Notes: generated by a model from the letters alone, not told the origin. Shown: positions 1 through 12,748, numbered from the stretch's first letter. The stretch is DNA of 64,000 nucleotides from Ceratorhiza oryzae-sativae (GCA_030998015.1 JARWMV010000235.1:992001-1056000), one strand, 5' to 3'. A program made the numbers and translations.

Positions 1-719
1 ATGTAGACCGGCATGCTCGACTTTTGCCCCAAAATTGTCGTCGACCAGTCTACTTTGGTTACATCGCGCAGCACCCGAGGTCGGAACCAGATACGCTGAT
101 AGGCTGCATGGTTCTCGCGGTGCGTGATTTCATCGTCGGCGGCTGAAGAGTAGTATGCCCACGCCTTTTCCGGCATCACCGCACGAGCGATACCCTCGAA
201 GTCATGTAGGTTGAGGCACTCGGATAGCGGTGGTCGGCGATTGACTCGTTCAAGACGGGCCTTTTCCTCAGGAGTGATCTCTTTAATCGTCTTGGTAATT
301 GACCTGGGGTCGATTTTGCCGAGGCTGGCGGGAATCCGTTCAGTCGGGTATCAGCAAGCTGAACAATTTAAGCGCATACTGTTTCTCCTTTGGCAAGTTC
401 GTCGTAATTGCGTCAGGTGGGTGAATGGGGTCATACTCTTCCCTAGAACCGCAGTTAGGTGGACACCCAAGGTGTAAGGCTAATCGTGCACGACATACGT
501 AGCGTCCTTCCCAGCATACTTCAGGATGATTTTGCTTCCACCAGGGTGGTCGTTGAGAAACTCGGTAACGTCGTAAACGTGGCCTTTGGTAGAGGTATCT
601 GTGAGTAACAATGTGCTCGAATCCAAGCTGTTCAAATACACATACCATGCACATGAATCCAACAGCTTTCTCTGCTGTTGTGTTTGGCTACAGTTTCGGC
701 AGATAGCACTTCTTGACCC
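1..719 (-). CDS. CYB2: L-lactate dehydrogenase (cytochrome b2), N-terminal part, cut by window edge
   Basis: Flavocytochrome b2 oxidises L-lactate to pyruvate and passes electrons to cytochrome c, normally in the mitochondrial intermembrane space. Joining four exons (introns at 584-645, 443-498 and 325-379, all GT-AG, 55-62 nt) gives a protein starting [15 protein letters not shown]. It continues through a cytochrome b5 domain with the haem ligand motif HPGG and the second-ligand region [10 protein letters not shown], then a hinge, then the start of the FMN-dependent dehydrogenase domain ([26 protein letters not shown]). The rest of the FMN barrel lies beyond base 1. The ATG at 717-719 was chosen because it directly precedes the b5 fold; no clear mitochondrial presequence is visible, so an upstream exon is possible. 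Domain order is that of the fungal family. Confidence 0.9.
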
Positions 720-1115
720 ATATTGGTTGTAGTGGCCTGCTAGTTGCCTTGAATAAATGCCTCGACCTCGAGTTTTGACGTCGACGCTACTCGCCGGAGC
801 GGCTTTGTGTGTTAAGAGTGAGTAGGACCTAAGAGGCGGGTTCAAATGCCTGCGCTCAGTTTCGAGCAGTGGTGATGGTGGAAAACCAAGACACGGCGGT
901 CTGCGGGGCTGCCTCGGTGGAGAACATGTGTCGGCTTGGGGGCCTTGAAGGGGAAGGCGATCGGCGTTATTATGTCAGCAACCCTGGGAATTGTTTGGCC
1001 TGTCATTGGCAGTTTATTGGTCGAAATACGTCGCTTCATATTATACGAGTCAAACTATTAATTATACATGTGCAATCATGATATAGGCCCAAATTTACTC
1101 AATAGCCCCAGTACA

Positions 1116-2579
1116 TCATACTCGCATTGGCATATAACCAACCGCCTTCTTCAACAAAGTGGCTGGAGTTGGCACGAGCGAAAAGTCGGGTGAGGTCGAA
1201 GCACCGTAACTTCCCGAAAGCCCCCGAATCGGTATTTTATGATCGAAATACGCCAGTTCTGGCTGGAAAGAAGTAGGCAACGTAACACGAAGAGCGTACT
1301 ATAATTTTGGTTGATTTTCTAGGTCGGGAGAGAAGGGATACTATGCTCACACTGATCCTCGCAGCGCCTTCAATGCCCCAGCTCGTCCAAGTCGTGTCTG
1401 TTATAGCCAATGAGCCCGTCGCAAGAACCGACTGATCTGCCAGCTCGTCATATCTCTCGGGAGGATGAAGCACTCCGTGAGCGCAAGTCATTTCTTCCGA
1501 GTGAGATAGGCCCCTCGCCATGATGGTTGTTGTTCGAACTAGCCTCACGGATATATGCGGCGCGAGCTGCATCAAATGCTCTAACGGGCTAGTTGGTGAC
1601 GAAAGGGAGAGGCTAAATGGTACAGAGCTATCCGTAGAAAGGTAGACGGCCAAGGGACAAGCGAACTAGCGAGTTGTTGCGCTTAGTCACTATGCGATCA
1701 AGTGACACACCACACGAAGACTCACATGCACCTTGACCCCAGATCACTTGCTTCCCAGCTATCGATTGTTTGACGGGTAGTTCCACTACTCTTGCGTCAT
1801 AAGGAGATTCGACTGGCGTGCGAAGGGTTTCCAAATTTACCACGCCGGGCGAGAGCATGGGTTGGAGGGGCCGTGGTAGGTAGAAAACTTCTGTCTCAAT
1901 ACTATATGCCATTTGAGGTGGGTTTCGTTATGTAGTAGTAGACGCGAGTCCAAAAACTTACGTTGTATTTCCTCGCCAGCCTTTGCGCCGGACATGAGCA
2001 ACAATGGTGTATTTGACCCGGATAGTTCCTTCAGCTAGGGCTCCGATGAACGAAGGGGGGAGCGCTTCATCTCGCTCTTTTGACTTAATCGGAAACAAGA
2101 AAGAGAAAGGTATTGTGTGGGGAATGGGTATATCGACTTGGTTGGAACCTGACCATATTACGCGGGGTTGATCCAAGAGTGTGAGTTTTGAGGTAAAATT
2201 AGGACGAGTCGAGCTTTCGATCGTAGTTTTAACCTCTCCTCTTAGCTAGGAGAGATGGAAACATTCAATCGAATACTCTTTCAACATCCGTCATATATTG
2301 TACTTACCGACACTGTGACGCTTTCAACATGATTCGTAGAGCGCAAGTATATCTCTCCATCGACCACGCCTTCGCGGCCGTAGGAAGGAAGCCTTACACC
2401 AGCACGCTTGTGCTGAGAGAAGCGCAGGCAGTATTCTTGGAGCCATACTCGTATACATTACTATCAGAAGAGTCCGCCGAGAATAGGCTACTAGCCGCCG
2501 AACTCGTTGCTGGCGAGTACGCAGGGGCTGCCCGCGTATACGGCGGGGGTAGTTCGAGCGCTCGGGACACCATGGTCAT
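1116..2579 (-). CDS. Arrestin-like domain protein, with a possible frame break near its N-terminus
   Basis: Fungal arrestin-like proteins adapt membrane cargo to ubiquitin ligases during endocytosis; that role here is inferred from family only. The N-terminal arrestin sandwich reads LPSYGREGVVDGEIYL, VKTTIESSTRPNF, IPFSFLFPI, LPPSFIGA and GTIRVKYTIVAHVRRKG. The C-terminal half has ISVRLVRTTTIM, GSLAITDTTWTSWG and YALRVTLPTSFQ. Introns fit at 2246-2307, 1902-1961 and 1299-1350; another lies about 1660-1730 but its ends are uncertain. The N-terminal stretch before 2420 (LPPPYTRAAPAYSP, VYEYGSKNT) is in a different frame from LPSYGREG. Either one base is missing around 2395-2420, or a 44-nt intron (GTATAC...CTCAG) is used; the family pattern across the junction favours a missing base. 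Start ATG 2577-2579; a second in-frame ATG follows two codons later. Confidence 0.72.
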
Positions 2580-3189
2580 GGCCTGAGCGAGGAGACAGAA
2601 TGTTGTTCGCACAACCATGTCATGGCTATTATAAGTTGGGGGGATGTGAGAAGGCACCGGGCGACCCGGTGTCGATTATCCGAGTTCGGCATGCGAGTGT
2701 ATAGGGTGTCGTTTTTCAGACATTTCAGCGCCCAGAGTTGGCCTATCGGGTGATCGAGACCATGGTGGTTGCTCAGCAAACGGTCTGGGGATGCCGAAGT
2801 TTGTCAGCCAGAATGAGAGGCTACCGGCAAACCGGAGATGGTCGATAACCGGTTAAGCGCCCACTGTGTTACAAACGGTAATCATTTTGATTGGCCGTCA
2901 CTCTGGACACGACGATGATGGCACCGAAGCAGAACGCACAGCCCGGGCACCTTTACAGGGGTCATAGAAGGTAAATTCAATCAATGCTTTTATTGAATAT
3001 TCTAATTTGTCGACAGAGAGAGTTTCGTCCCCCTCGACGTCTCTGAAATGGTCGAGCTGCGAGCCCGTGGGCGAACCTTTCATGGCGCGTACGCTCGAAC
3101 CGCTCTCGGGTAAGCACGCACCTGCTACTTTGTAAACGTAAAGAAAACGTGTAAAACGTTTCATGAAGCAATCTCGGATACAGTGCCGT
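2580..3189. other. Intergenic, no supported gene
   Basis: Several short frames exist on both strands. None shows a recognisable domain or a consistent exon chain. It probably holds the upstream region of the arrestin-like gene. Confidence 0.5.
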
Positions 3190-3550
3190 TGTACTAAAGT
3201 TGTTTGATAAGCGATTTTATCGAAGTGGGTGGTATACCTACAAATGTGTCTATATACTAACCTATCATAGTTGGGCTCCTCTATGCCATTCTGGCATTTT
3301 TGATTTCATAATTTCCGTGGTTCGGAGACGACATTCCCGACACGACTTTAGTGATTACTACGCCGATTGCGGCCGGTTTGACGGAGCTCATTTCGGCAAC
3401 AATCGTCACGGAGACAACAACGGGCCGTCGGCTCCGCGAAAGCGCATATTTGGTCGCCCATTTGTCACAGCTGGCTGGGTGGTAGTCGTCTTGACCGCCG
3501 TTGTTGCAGTCATCGAGATCACACTCTTGGTTTTTCTTCTCGAGCTTTGA
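3190..3550 (+). pseudogene. Possible relic of a small membrane-protein gene
   Basis: A textbook fungal intron is present (GTGGGT donor at about 3226, TACTAAC branch site, CATAG acceptor at about 3270). Joining it gives FYRIGLLYAILAFLIS, then a stop, then an open stretch in the same frame (WFGDDIPDTTLVITTPIAAG, ELISATIVTETTTGRR). A different frame closes the region with a hydrophobic segment (WVVVVLTAVVAVIEI) ending at 3550. The hydrophobic pieces suggest a membrane protein, but frames do not join cleanly and no family is recognised. It may be decayed or wrongly assembled. Confidence 0.25.
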
Positions 3551-3715
3551 ATTCTTAGAGCCCCGTTGTATTTTTAGTCAACTGATGTAGCACATGAGTG
3601 CGATAGAGTGGTGATGTTGCAGCTTCACTGGAAGTGATACAAAGTCTAAGCAAAGTACAACATAAAGTACCTTCATCGTGTAATAAACATAGTCAAGAAA
3701 CTGTGGTGGAGTAGA

Positions 3716-5210
3716 CTAGCGTCGCTTTTGAGCCGCACGAACGCGAGCCTGTGCTTCTTGCGCTTGCTGTTCGCGAGCCTTTTGTGCAGCCTCCTGTACA
3801 CCCTTTTTGAGAGCCTGCAAGCTTTCCATAAATGTCGGTGGTTTTGTGGGTGTAGTCCCTGGGGGAGGAGCTGGTTTATCAAGAATTCCGTATGCACGAC
3901 GAACTGCAGGGATCTTGGATAGCCCGGTTTGAACGAGCATAAATGCTCCGTTGGTAATAAAGTATATGAGAACACCCTAAAATCTCCTAAGTTAATTCAT
4001 GAACTTCGTAAGGCATAAGTTGCATAGTCACCGATGGGAGGTAAGAGACAACAGGAATCGTGATAACCGCCAAGGCTCGGAAGAAATTACGCGTGTGAGA
4101 GGCCGCCCCTGACCCTGTCTCAACTGCGCTTGTCTATGGGCAAATAGTCAAGTACGGTACAACCCAACGAACAACCGACACGACGTACCTCTAGTAGAAC
4201 GATCATAGCCGCCGAGCTCATGATAGGCAAAACCCATGTCGGATCGGCAACGGTCAAGTCAGTAAACCAGCCAAGCCCTCCATACTGGAGCGTGTCCAGC
4301 TTTGCGTTGCAAAGATTTCGGATCCCAAAAAAGAAAGACAAAGCGATAGGCATCTGGACAAGAGGTCCAAGTAATCCCTTGAAAGGATTCGCACCCGCGT
4401 CTTCCATCAATTTTTGAGCTTTGAACCCGGCATGCTGGAGCGCGGCACTATCTCCGACTTGACGAGCTCGTTTGACTTCCTCGGTCAAAACATTAAACTG
4501 AGGTGTTACCCGAGCGAGTCGACTGGCATTTCCCATGAGGCTTAGGTTCAATGGCAAGACAGCTGACCGGACGATCGCCGTGAGTAAAATGATCGATGCC
4601 CACCATGGGAGGCCCGTATGCACATGGATGAGCTCGAGACCTGATTGAACTAATCCGCTCGGCCACCGACTAGCAAATCCTTGAGCAGCAAAGTCTCCTA
4701 TTTGGTGGGCTACCGGCGCGGAGGACAGCCCGTCGAGGGTCGACGAGGTAGTGGAAACAAGATCGATGGGGACGACATTCGGTTCGACATCAGTAAGTTC
4801 GACGGGGGAAGGAGAGACAGGGGTACTGGATGCGACAGTGGATTCAACTTCGGGTTCGGCTTTAGGCTCTGCTATATGTGTCTCGGGTGTCGAGGATGGT
4901 GGATCTGAGCGGGTGTCGAGGTTTAGATTGTCCCCACCACAGAGACAAGGATCTCGAGCCCATAAGAACCCCATTCGAAACTCCACCCGAGCATTTAGTA
5001 TAACGCTGCTGACCTGCATCAAATCTAAGTTTGACAGAACCGATATTAAGAAAGTACGGACTCAGTCGACCGGTTGGTACAAAACTCAAATTGCGATGCG
5101 AGGGGAATAGCCTGAGGCCTGACCTATGATTGGTTAGTAGCTAAAACACGGGATTGGCTTTACCATTACCTCGTGACTGTTGTTCGTTGTACCACCCGTA
5201 CTGCTAGCAT
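3716..5210 (-). CDS. OXA1: Mitochondrial inner-membrane insertase, Oxa1/YidC family
   Basis: Oxa1 inserts mitochondrially made and some imported proteins into the inner membrane. The 60KD_IMP core is clear: GLPWWASIILLTAIVRSAVL (first core helix), the cytosol/matrix loop with RLARVTPQFN and KAQKLMEDAGANPFKG, LVQMPIALSFFFGIR, GWFTDLTVADPTWVLPI, and the last helices ALAVITIPVVSYLPSG and LIYFITNGAFMLVQ. A basic, glutamine-rich C-tail (AQKAREQQAQEAQARVRAAQ) fits a matrix ribosome-binding tail. Introns 4135-4188 and 3977-4031 are exact. The first exon encodes a basic presequence, MLAVRVVQRTTVTR, from ATG 5208-5210. The join between that part and the acidic Ser/Pro linker (PPSSTPETHIAEPK) near 4918-5035 fits one 118-nt intron but is uncertain. 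Confidence 0.88.
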
Positions 5211-5452
5211 GGTGCGACCTTGCAGGCTGAACAAGGAAGTTTGGAAAATGTAGCGCCTGATGGTTCTATGCAGATCCGTGCCATCACGTGCTCGAGTTGT
5301 TTTTGCGCATATAAGTTTAACACGGTATTGATAGACTCCCCTCCGATGCCACATCCCTGGCGCTCCTCATTCAGCTATTCATTTGCGCTAACACTCGAGC
5401 CCCCATTGTTATCATACGAAAAATTCTAACGGAACCGGGCTTTTAACAATGC

Positions 5453-5861
5453 ATGGCGGTGTGTGATACTTACCAGCCGTGTTTATTGCGAATCCTTGCA
5501 TTCCTAATGCTGCGTGATGTGCTAACTCTTCTGAAAACGTCGAGGGAGTGGAATATCCTAGTTTATGAAAATGAAAAACATGTTTATTCTAGAATTGCTT
5601 ATAATCATGGATTCATCTCATCTCCATCGATTTCGCTTGCAACAGCTCGCCAAGGATGGGTTAGCCGGGCATCTGAAGCAATAGCCACTTGGAAACAGCT
5701 TTGTAAGTAGCTTTCAAGTTCCCCCAAGATAAAGGCTACTAAATGGCCGCTACAAGGCCAAGTTCAACTGGGATAAAGGGGAGATGAGAAGGAAGAGAAA
5801 GCGCTCTTGTGGATGGCGATCTGTTTGGGAAGCAACAAAAGGTTCGGCCATACTGATTTAA
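5453..5861 (+). pseudogene. Truncated F-box protein fragment
   Basis: The first exon reads PCLLRILAFLMLRDVLTLLK and continues with VYSRIAYNHGFISS. It matches line for line the F-box start of the gene at 19486-21704 (ECLLRIIEFLSLEDVTTLLR, VYWRLAGEHDPNAS). A GTAAGT donor follows WKQL at about 5706, where the other gene also has an intron. A plausible second exon gives EMRRKRKRSCGWRSVWEA and stops at 5861. No propeller repeats follow, and the N-terminal P-E of the F-box is changed. I read it as a decayed partial paralogue; a very short expressed F-box protein cannot be excluded. Confidence 0.5.
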
Positions 5862-6497
5862 AATTGACTGAGAAAAGCAACCGTTAGCTATGATACCGGG
5901 TCTCGGACCTGGTAAAATGATGAAACCCCAGCCGTTTCATTGTTCTGCTGTTAAATCAATGTTGAAGGCCTGCCTTGGCGGTAAATGCGTTGTGGTTACA
6001 GGGGTAAGCATCAACTGCTTGATTGCTTACCCGACTGATGTGTGACATTAATCTTCCCTGGGGCGATGGGCCTGTATGATGCGGTTGCGGCCGCACCTAC
6101 GTGGCAGAGTTCCGAAGGGCTGAATCTAGAGCTATCCGCACTACTGGCATAAATTGCCAGCTTAATCCCACCATTAGACGAAGGAGTTGGCCCTTTCCGA
6201 TTGACAAAAGAGGGGACATGGGTCGCTTGGGCCGACAAACGTTCGGCAGAGCGAGAGATCCCGCCTAGGGGAGCACGTGAGTGCCTTTAGTTCAAGTACG
6301 TATATGCACGCGTTGAGCCATGCAACTACAGGCCTAACCATTAGAATGATTGATTTTACACGTCCATGGATGTGAAGGCCCGGAACGAATGTTGCATCCA
6401 GAGCTTCTCGTTTGTCACGAGGATAAATTTCACTGCATTAGTTACAGCCTCTCGGTTCCCAGTTCTTTGACAAGGAATTCTGGGACAAATATCAATT
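5862..6497. other. Intergenic, nothing recognised
   Basis: Lies between the F-box fragment and the 3' end of the carrier gene. Short frames only, none with a family signature. Confidence 0.5.
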
Positions 6498-7913
6498 TCA
6501 TGATAACGATGGTGCTGATCTATGCCCACCTTTCGTAAGCTCGTACGCCGCAAACGTAGATGCTGCTGCAGGTATACTTCGTAGTACTAATAAAACGGCA
6601 ATTATTAGACCGCAAGTTTGATCATTGGAGAATACGACGCACAGGATGGAGATAGCCCACGGAACAGGCCAGGACTATTCGCATATAATACTTATTCAGT
6701 ATGGGTAGGTAGTTGCACCAAATGACTTACATCCCCCCCTCTCGTACAATGGTGCGTAGCTCCTGGGCAATATAGTCCAGGCCCTTTGGTGGAGCATTTG
6801 CGAGTTGCACCCGAGATTTTACAACGTCTGAGTGGATGTGAGTCGCTTTAACTCGGATAGCTGTCTTAGAGACCCACCAAGTGGATAACATGCTAACCAG
6901 TAGCATATCTATGGATTAGATGCTAGTGTCAACCAAGGACATTCGAACCAAAGATCAACTTACACCACCACATGAGCCGCTTGTGAGCAACGCCCACACC
7001 GGAATATCTTTCCCATATTTTACCTGAAATTTCCGCTTCATAAACTCGTAGCCGGTATAAAATCTATCATGATTTCATGGGCATCGACTCAGGCTCTCGA
7101 AGATCATACACCCACCCGGCATATGCAGGAATCTCTCGCGCAACTGTTGCCTATAGTGACAGGCTTAGTTTTTTCTCTAAGCTAACGATGAAGCTGCACG
7201 CACCCAAAAACCTCTCATCACACCTTTGCGGAACCCCCACTGTTGCCACATATCCCAAAACACGGCTGAGAGCCGCTTATCCCCCGCGGCACCATATTGG
7301 CCTTGCATTCGTACCTTAAACATCTCAACTTTGATTTCGGGGTCAACGCGCAGGGTGCTAGGCCAGAAATATACTCACCAGGGCTAGCAAGGACCGAGTT
7401 GGCTGCTCCAGCCATCGCACCGGCGGCCGCTATTTGAGGGAGCGAGAGGTCGGGGAAAGGCGAGACTAGTCGTTTAGATATTGCATAAGAAGTGAAAAGA
7501 AGAGAGTTGACACCCGCTATGCCGATAAGAGGTGATGCCATTCCTAAAAGCCTAGTTGAGAGAGATAGAAAATTTGAAGGATCGGTTTACCCTTGTACAG
7601 AGCAAAGAATCCCTCGTTACGGATAGTTTGGGTCAAAATGTCCATCGGACCTTTCTGTTGAGTATGAGATGATCGAATTCGAGGCTTAATCGATAGATTA
7701 CTCACAAACATAGCCTCTAGTGATGTCATTTTTAGTAGGAGAAAACCCACATTGATAGTGCAATTGCTTACTGGGTGCGATCTGTGCCCTAGTCTTGATT
7801 GTATCGAGCGGTTGTCCAACGATTACCTGAGCAGCTCCCCCAACACTTCCGGCGGCGAGATCAATCCCTACATTGGGCCCCAGTATATCTTTAATGGAGT
7901 ATATTCTAGCCAT
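6498..7913 (-). CDS. Mitochondrial carrier family transporter (carnitine/ornithine/Ymc-like group)
   Basis: Solute carriers of this family exchange metabolites across the inner mitochondrial membrane through three ~100-residue repeats. All three signature motifs are present: PLDTIKTR in repeat 1, PVEMFKVR in repeat 2 (Glu in place of Asp) and PLDVVKSR in repeat 3. Each is followed by a loop such as EGFFALYKG, GFRKGVMRG and GLFRGLSPS. The protein starts MARIYSIKDILGPNVG at ATG 7911-7913 and is spread over about ten small exons with phase-consistent 45-60 nt introns. It ends after FAAYELTK and a short tail at the TGA 6498-6500. The motif details (PVE, FW...REIPAYAGF) fit the carnitine/ornithine/Ymc1 branch, but the substrate cannot be assigned from sequence. 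Confidence 0.9.
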
Positions 7914-8716
7914 AGTTGCCGTGAATCGCTGTCGCCGTTGGCTTACATTTTCAAGTGATAGGCAATCATGACGCCATATCCTGGCGCTAGTGGTCCCTTT
8001 CTTCACCAGGCAAGGTTGGTCAGCATTGAAGTGTCGTTACTTCCACATACTACAATATATTGGTTATTAGTAGTGCCCACACTAGTGGTCTATCGCATCT
8101 TCATCCTGCTGATACGACATAAAAGGAGCATCCGGAAATCTGTCAGATCTCTCTGCACCCAGGACTGGCGCCAAGGTGAAGGAAGGCGGGGATACGCATG
8201 GGACAGAAACATCGAACTACTTGGTCCCCGTGTTAGGAAATCTTGGTGACCGCTATCTTACGAGCCTGATGTTCCTTAATCCTCAATGTCGTTATCGTTC
8301 AACTAAGCACCACTTCTGCCAAGACGAACCCAACGTTTGGACTAGCTATGCGGTTTCTTTCAACTCATCGAGTTTCGCGTATTACTTGATCATGTCTCAT
8401 AGGCCCATGGAAATTACGAACAACTGGTATGTCGCAGAGACGAAGAACTATGAGGGAGCATTTCTGAACCTACTTGCAATAGGTCCGGCTACTGCAAGCG
8501 AATCTTCTCATAAGCAGAATAATGGCGTTATCTCTTCCTGCTTAACGAGCAAGGTATTTGTTCTTGGCATGGATGGTGTTGGGTTGGAGAATCTTCACTA
8601 TCGACCTGGTCAGCACATGGTTCCAAGCATTTCACTCGCAGATAAACACGGTTGGACTCCTGTCAAACGAGCGCTCGAGTGTTCGCTACCGGAGTCTCTT
8701 GCCATCATTCGCTGCG
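7914..8716. other. Divergent promoter region between carrier and OPT genes
   Basis: About 800 bp separate two diverging start codons. A 183-codon frame (8176-8727, +) runs through it into the OPT start, but it has no domain signature or splice support and overlaps the OPT first exon in another frame. I treat it as upstream or leader sequence. Confidence 0.45.
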
Positions 8717-11700
8717 ATGGACTCTAAGGTTACGACTTCGTCCACGGAAATCCCTCACCTCTCTGAGAGAAAGACCAGCAGCGGCTCTCTCAGCCTCGAT
8801 GAGAAAAATGTTAATGTATGTTTTCGAGTGTTTCCTGTTCTTTTGTCATTCGCTTGTTCCTTATAACCATCCTAATAGGTATTTGTCAAAGAGGAAGGCT
8901 CCGAGGTCGCGCGAGATCTAGAGATTGACTCGCAACAGCTCGAACGTCTTACCAGGTTAGCGGAGCAGATCACTGACGAAGAGGCAGAAGCCATCATCCG
9001 AGAGGTGCTGGAGGACCACAGGTACATGTTTGAGGTCTATTATATGTAGTACCAAGCTAACGACAAAAATCATGTAGACATGATCCACTCTATCCTAACA
9101 GTGTCCTTGACGTTGCCAAACGTTTCTTGGAAGACCCCACTGTACGTGAGGACCCCGCTCTGTACCAGAAGACGCTGCGTGAGGTGAAGATGGAGGTTGC
9201 CCTGATTATCCACGACTCGCCTTATGCCGAGGTCAGCCTTTCTGAAAATGGCTACAGTCTACTTGGGCTAGATTCGTGTCTAGGTTCGCGCAGTGGTCTC
9301 CGCAGAGGACGATCCGTCAATTCCGTGCAGCACGATTCGAGCTTGGACGATCGGGTTATTCTTTGCATGCGCCGGAGCTGTTATAAATCAACTTTTCTCT
9401 CTGCGATACCCTCGCATCGAGGTATGTGTCCTACAACATCACTTCAGTATTGCGCTAACCCACGCCACTCCAGATCGATGAGATTGTAGCGCAGCTGTTG
9501 GCATATCGTAAGTGCTGTCCTACTCTCATAGCGTTTACTCTCACGATGCCACTAAACCTTCAGCCGTCGGTACCGCCTGGGCCCGATGGGTACCGAACAA
9601 GTCTATCAGCCTCTTCGGCTACAATATGGTAAGTCGCAAGGAAATACGGTTTACCCGCTCGCGCTCAGGCATATGTTAGGCACTCAACCCCGGCCCGTTC
9701 AACAGGAAGGAGCATATGGTACGACATGTTTTCTAAATACACCCACCCTAACGCCTACTAAATCACACCAAAGCTTATCACGATTATGGCCAACGTCTCG
9801 TTCAATGTTGGATACTCTGGCTATGTGATTGTTGTTCAACGTGTGCCCACCTTTTTCAATCAAGACTGGGCTAAGCAGTTCGGTTATCAAATCACGTTGT
9901 CGCTTTCCTTCCAGTTGATAGGATATGGACTCGCAGGATTATCTAGGCGGTTCCTCGTCTACCCAGCGGCTGCAATCTGGCCAAGAAACTTGGTGGGCTA
10001 TCCCCGAACTGAAAGAGTCGATTTACTGACAAGACACTGCGGGAAAAGGCGTCAATCGCGCTCAATAATAGTTTCCATGCGAACACGAACCCAGTGGTCG
10101 ACGGATGGAAAATCAGCCAAATGCGGTTCTTCATGTATGCGTAAGTAGGCCTTGATCAAAGTAGCGAATCCATAGGCTTACTTGAGCGCTATTCCTAATA
10201 GATTTGGCGGAATGGTGAGAGCGGCATTGCGAAAGTTGTTGGAGGCGTTTGACAGAGACGGTTCGAATAGTTCTGCTATTTTTGGTTCCCCAACTACATC
10301 ATTGGCGCCATGTCATACTTTTCATGGTAGGCGCTCCTCATAATCCCCATGTAGCTTCCTGTTACTACTATTTTATACCAGGATTGCATGGATTAAACCC
10401 GATAGCGCGCTACTAGCAGCCGTTTCTGGGACAAAAACCGGTCTTGGGCTCAACCCGCTGCCTACTTTCGACTGGAAGTGAGTATAATGTTTTGAAAGAT
10501 AGCTGATTGTTGTTTGACAAGATAGTCAGTGTGGTCGAAGCTTCTATACAGCCTCTGATTTCGCCATTTTGTAAGTGATTGACAAGCTTTAGCTAAACTT
10601 TGCAAACTGAACGGCCTATTGCAGTTGCAACTGCGAACAATTTTGTTGGCATGCTATGCACTTTCCCAATTGTGCTTTCCCTTTGGCTGACCAACACTTG
10701 GTACGAGTTTCCTGAATTACACTAAAGATCCAAGCTCACCCCATCGCTCTAGGTACACCGGGCACCTGCAAGTATTTCCTACGCTTACTCCAGTCCCAAT
10801 CTGACCTTAAATTCACTTCAGCCCAATCAACAGCAATAGGCAAGTCTCATTTACTCTTGGCTCGAACTTTTAGTTATATCCCACCCGCAGGCCGTTCGAC
10901 CGCTTCGGAAAACAGTACAAAGTAACTAACGTGGTTGACGATTTCGGGTTTTATGATCAAGCCGCATACGAAGCGTACAGCCCTCTCTACCTATCCGCCG
11001 GGCAGTCATTTTTGTACGGGTCGTTCTTTGCTGGTGAGGTCTTCATCCAGGTTGGATTTCCCTCGTTTCTGATGGTGAGATACACGAAAAGTGTACCCTG
11101 CGACCCTCGTTTATGCATTTCGTAAGTGGATGTATGCGTATCCCTGGTGAAATGTTGCTCACAATTGCGTGCTGGATAGTGTATCACCGACGAGAGATTA
11201 TGCGCGGGTTCAAGAGTTTGATTAGTCGGCGAGATCCTCGGTAATAGCCATCATGCATTAATCTTCACGCCATACTAAGCTCGGAATATCCAGACGCGAC
11301 AACAAGGATGTACACAACCGACTTATGGCTGCCTATCCTGAAGGTTAGTGTGCTAGTCCCTTCATGTATACAAAAAACTAACTGGCGAACAGCTCCTGAG
11401 TGGTGGTACGCTTGCTTGCTAGTGGTCTCAATTGCTCTTGGCCGTAAGTTCCTCCCCTCTCTTGTCCTCGAGCTAAAACAAACCGCGTGGCAAGTCGTTG
11501 CGGTCCTTGCGTACCCGACACACACGACTGTCGGCGCGCTCTTCATGGGTCTCGCCCTCGCCCTGATCTTTATCGTGCCGATTGGGGTCATTTTTGCTGT
11601 GACGAACACCGAGGTGACGCTCAACGTCTTGGCCGAGTTTATTGGTGGCGTACTCTTTCCCGGAAACGCATTGGCTATGAATATGTATGCTTGTTCTTTC

Positions 11701-12748
11701 CGACAGCATATCCTCATGGCTCACCGAGGCTGATTTAGGTTCAAGAGCTACGGATATGTGACGACCTCTCGAGCGTTGAAGTTTGCGTCCGACTTGAAGC
11801 TCGGGTATGTACCTACACGACCTTCCGCAGGGCTAAACTAAGATATTTCCACAGACACTACACGAAAATCAATCCCCGCACGCTATTCATATGCCAGACT
11901 GTAGCAACCATCAGTAGGTCCCTAGTCTATCTACCCTTGGGATTGTCTCAACCTCTGTTGGAACAGTCTCGACGACCATCGCCATGTCGATCATGAACTG
12001 GCAAGTCAACTCGATCAGAGGCGTCTGCACGCCCGACGCCCAAGCCAAGTTCACCTGCCCTGGCACATCGACGTTTTTTACCGCGAGCGTCATCTGGGGA
12101 ACATTGGGTCCGATCAAGATGTATGGTGCCGTACGTCTGCCCGCTTTTTTTTTTTTTTTCTCGAAATCGTATCTCTCGTCGACTCATGGTGGATTAGAAC
12201 GGGCCGTATAATATTCTATTGTGGGGATTTTTAATTGGCGCTGCTCTGCCCGTGGTATTTTACATTGTGGGTGCATTATTTATTTGATCGAGGGATAGAT
12301 TTGATGACCAAGAGCCGGTAGATGGCAAAGCGCTTCCCGTCATCCCAAGTCATTCGGGGTATCCACGCTCCCATCTTCCTCGCCGGAGGTCTCAACTGGG
12401 CCGTGAGTATTCCTCTCTTCTGATTGTCCGCCTGGCTAACCCGACCTACAGCCCTACAACCTCTCGCACACCTGGCCAGCCGTGGTCGTCGGATACATCT
12501 TCCAGGTGCACATCCGGAAACGCTATTTGGGCTGGTGGCAGAAATACAACTATGTGCTGACCAGTGCACTCACGTGTGGCATTGCGGTCGCTGCGATCGT
12601 CACGTTTTTCGCGCTCCAATGGGCCGGGATCGAGATTGATTGGCGGGGGAACACAATTGTGACCGAGGGATGCGATGGCAAGGGCTGTCCGCGTTTCCCG
12701 GTGCCCGACAAGGGCTACTGGGGACCCGGGCCGGGCGAGTTCAAGTAG
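8717..12748 (+). CDS. Oligopeptide transporter, OPT family
   Basis: OPT proteins are proton-coupled plasma-membrane importers of small peptides. The start ATG 8717 gives MDSKVTTSSTEIPHLSERK, then an acidic cytosolic N-terminus (EQITDEEAEAIIREVLEDH, DPLYPNSVLDVAKRFLEDPT). The membrane core follows over about twenty exons: AWTIGLFFACAGAVINQLFS, FLVYPAAAIWPRNL, NTNPVVDGWKISQMRFFMYA, FCYFWFPNYIIGAMSYFSWI, LGLNPLPTFDWN, VYHRREIMRGF, PEWWYACLLVVSIALG, FIGGVLFPGNALAMNMFKSY, RTLFICQTVATIVSTTIAMS, FPSSQVIRGIHAPIFLAGG and WWQKYNYVLTSALTCGIAVA. It ends with the conserved IDWRGNTIVTEGCDGKGC region at TAG 12746-12748. Introns are 45-70 nt and in phase throughout; the one near 11037-11103 is longest and gives FFAVYPATLVYAF. 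An intron at about 12147 carries a long T run. The gene looks intact. Confidence 0.93.

Noticed and set aside
842..1039. 65-codon minus-strand frame as a first exon of cytochrome b2
   Set aside because: The b5 domain already starts properly at 719; there is no clear splice pair joining the two.
6900..6960. GGTTCGAAT motif resembling a tRNA B box
   Set aside because: It lies in an intron of the carrier gene and no A box or cloverleaf fits around it. I found no convincing tRNA gene in the window.
8176..8727. 183-codon open frame upstream of the OPT gene
   Set aside because: No domain, no splice context, and it overlaps the true first exon of the transporter in another frame.
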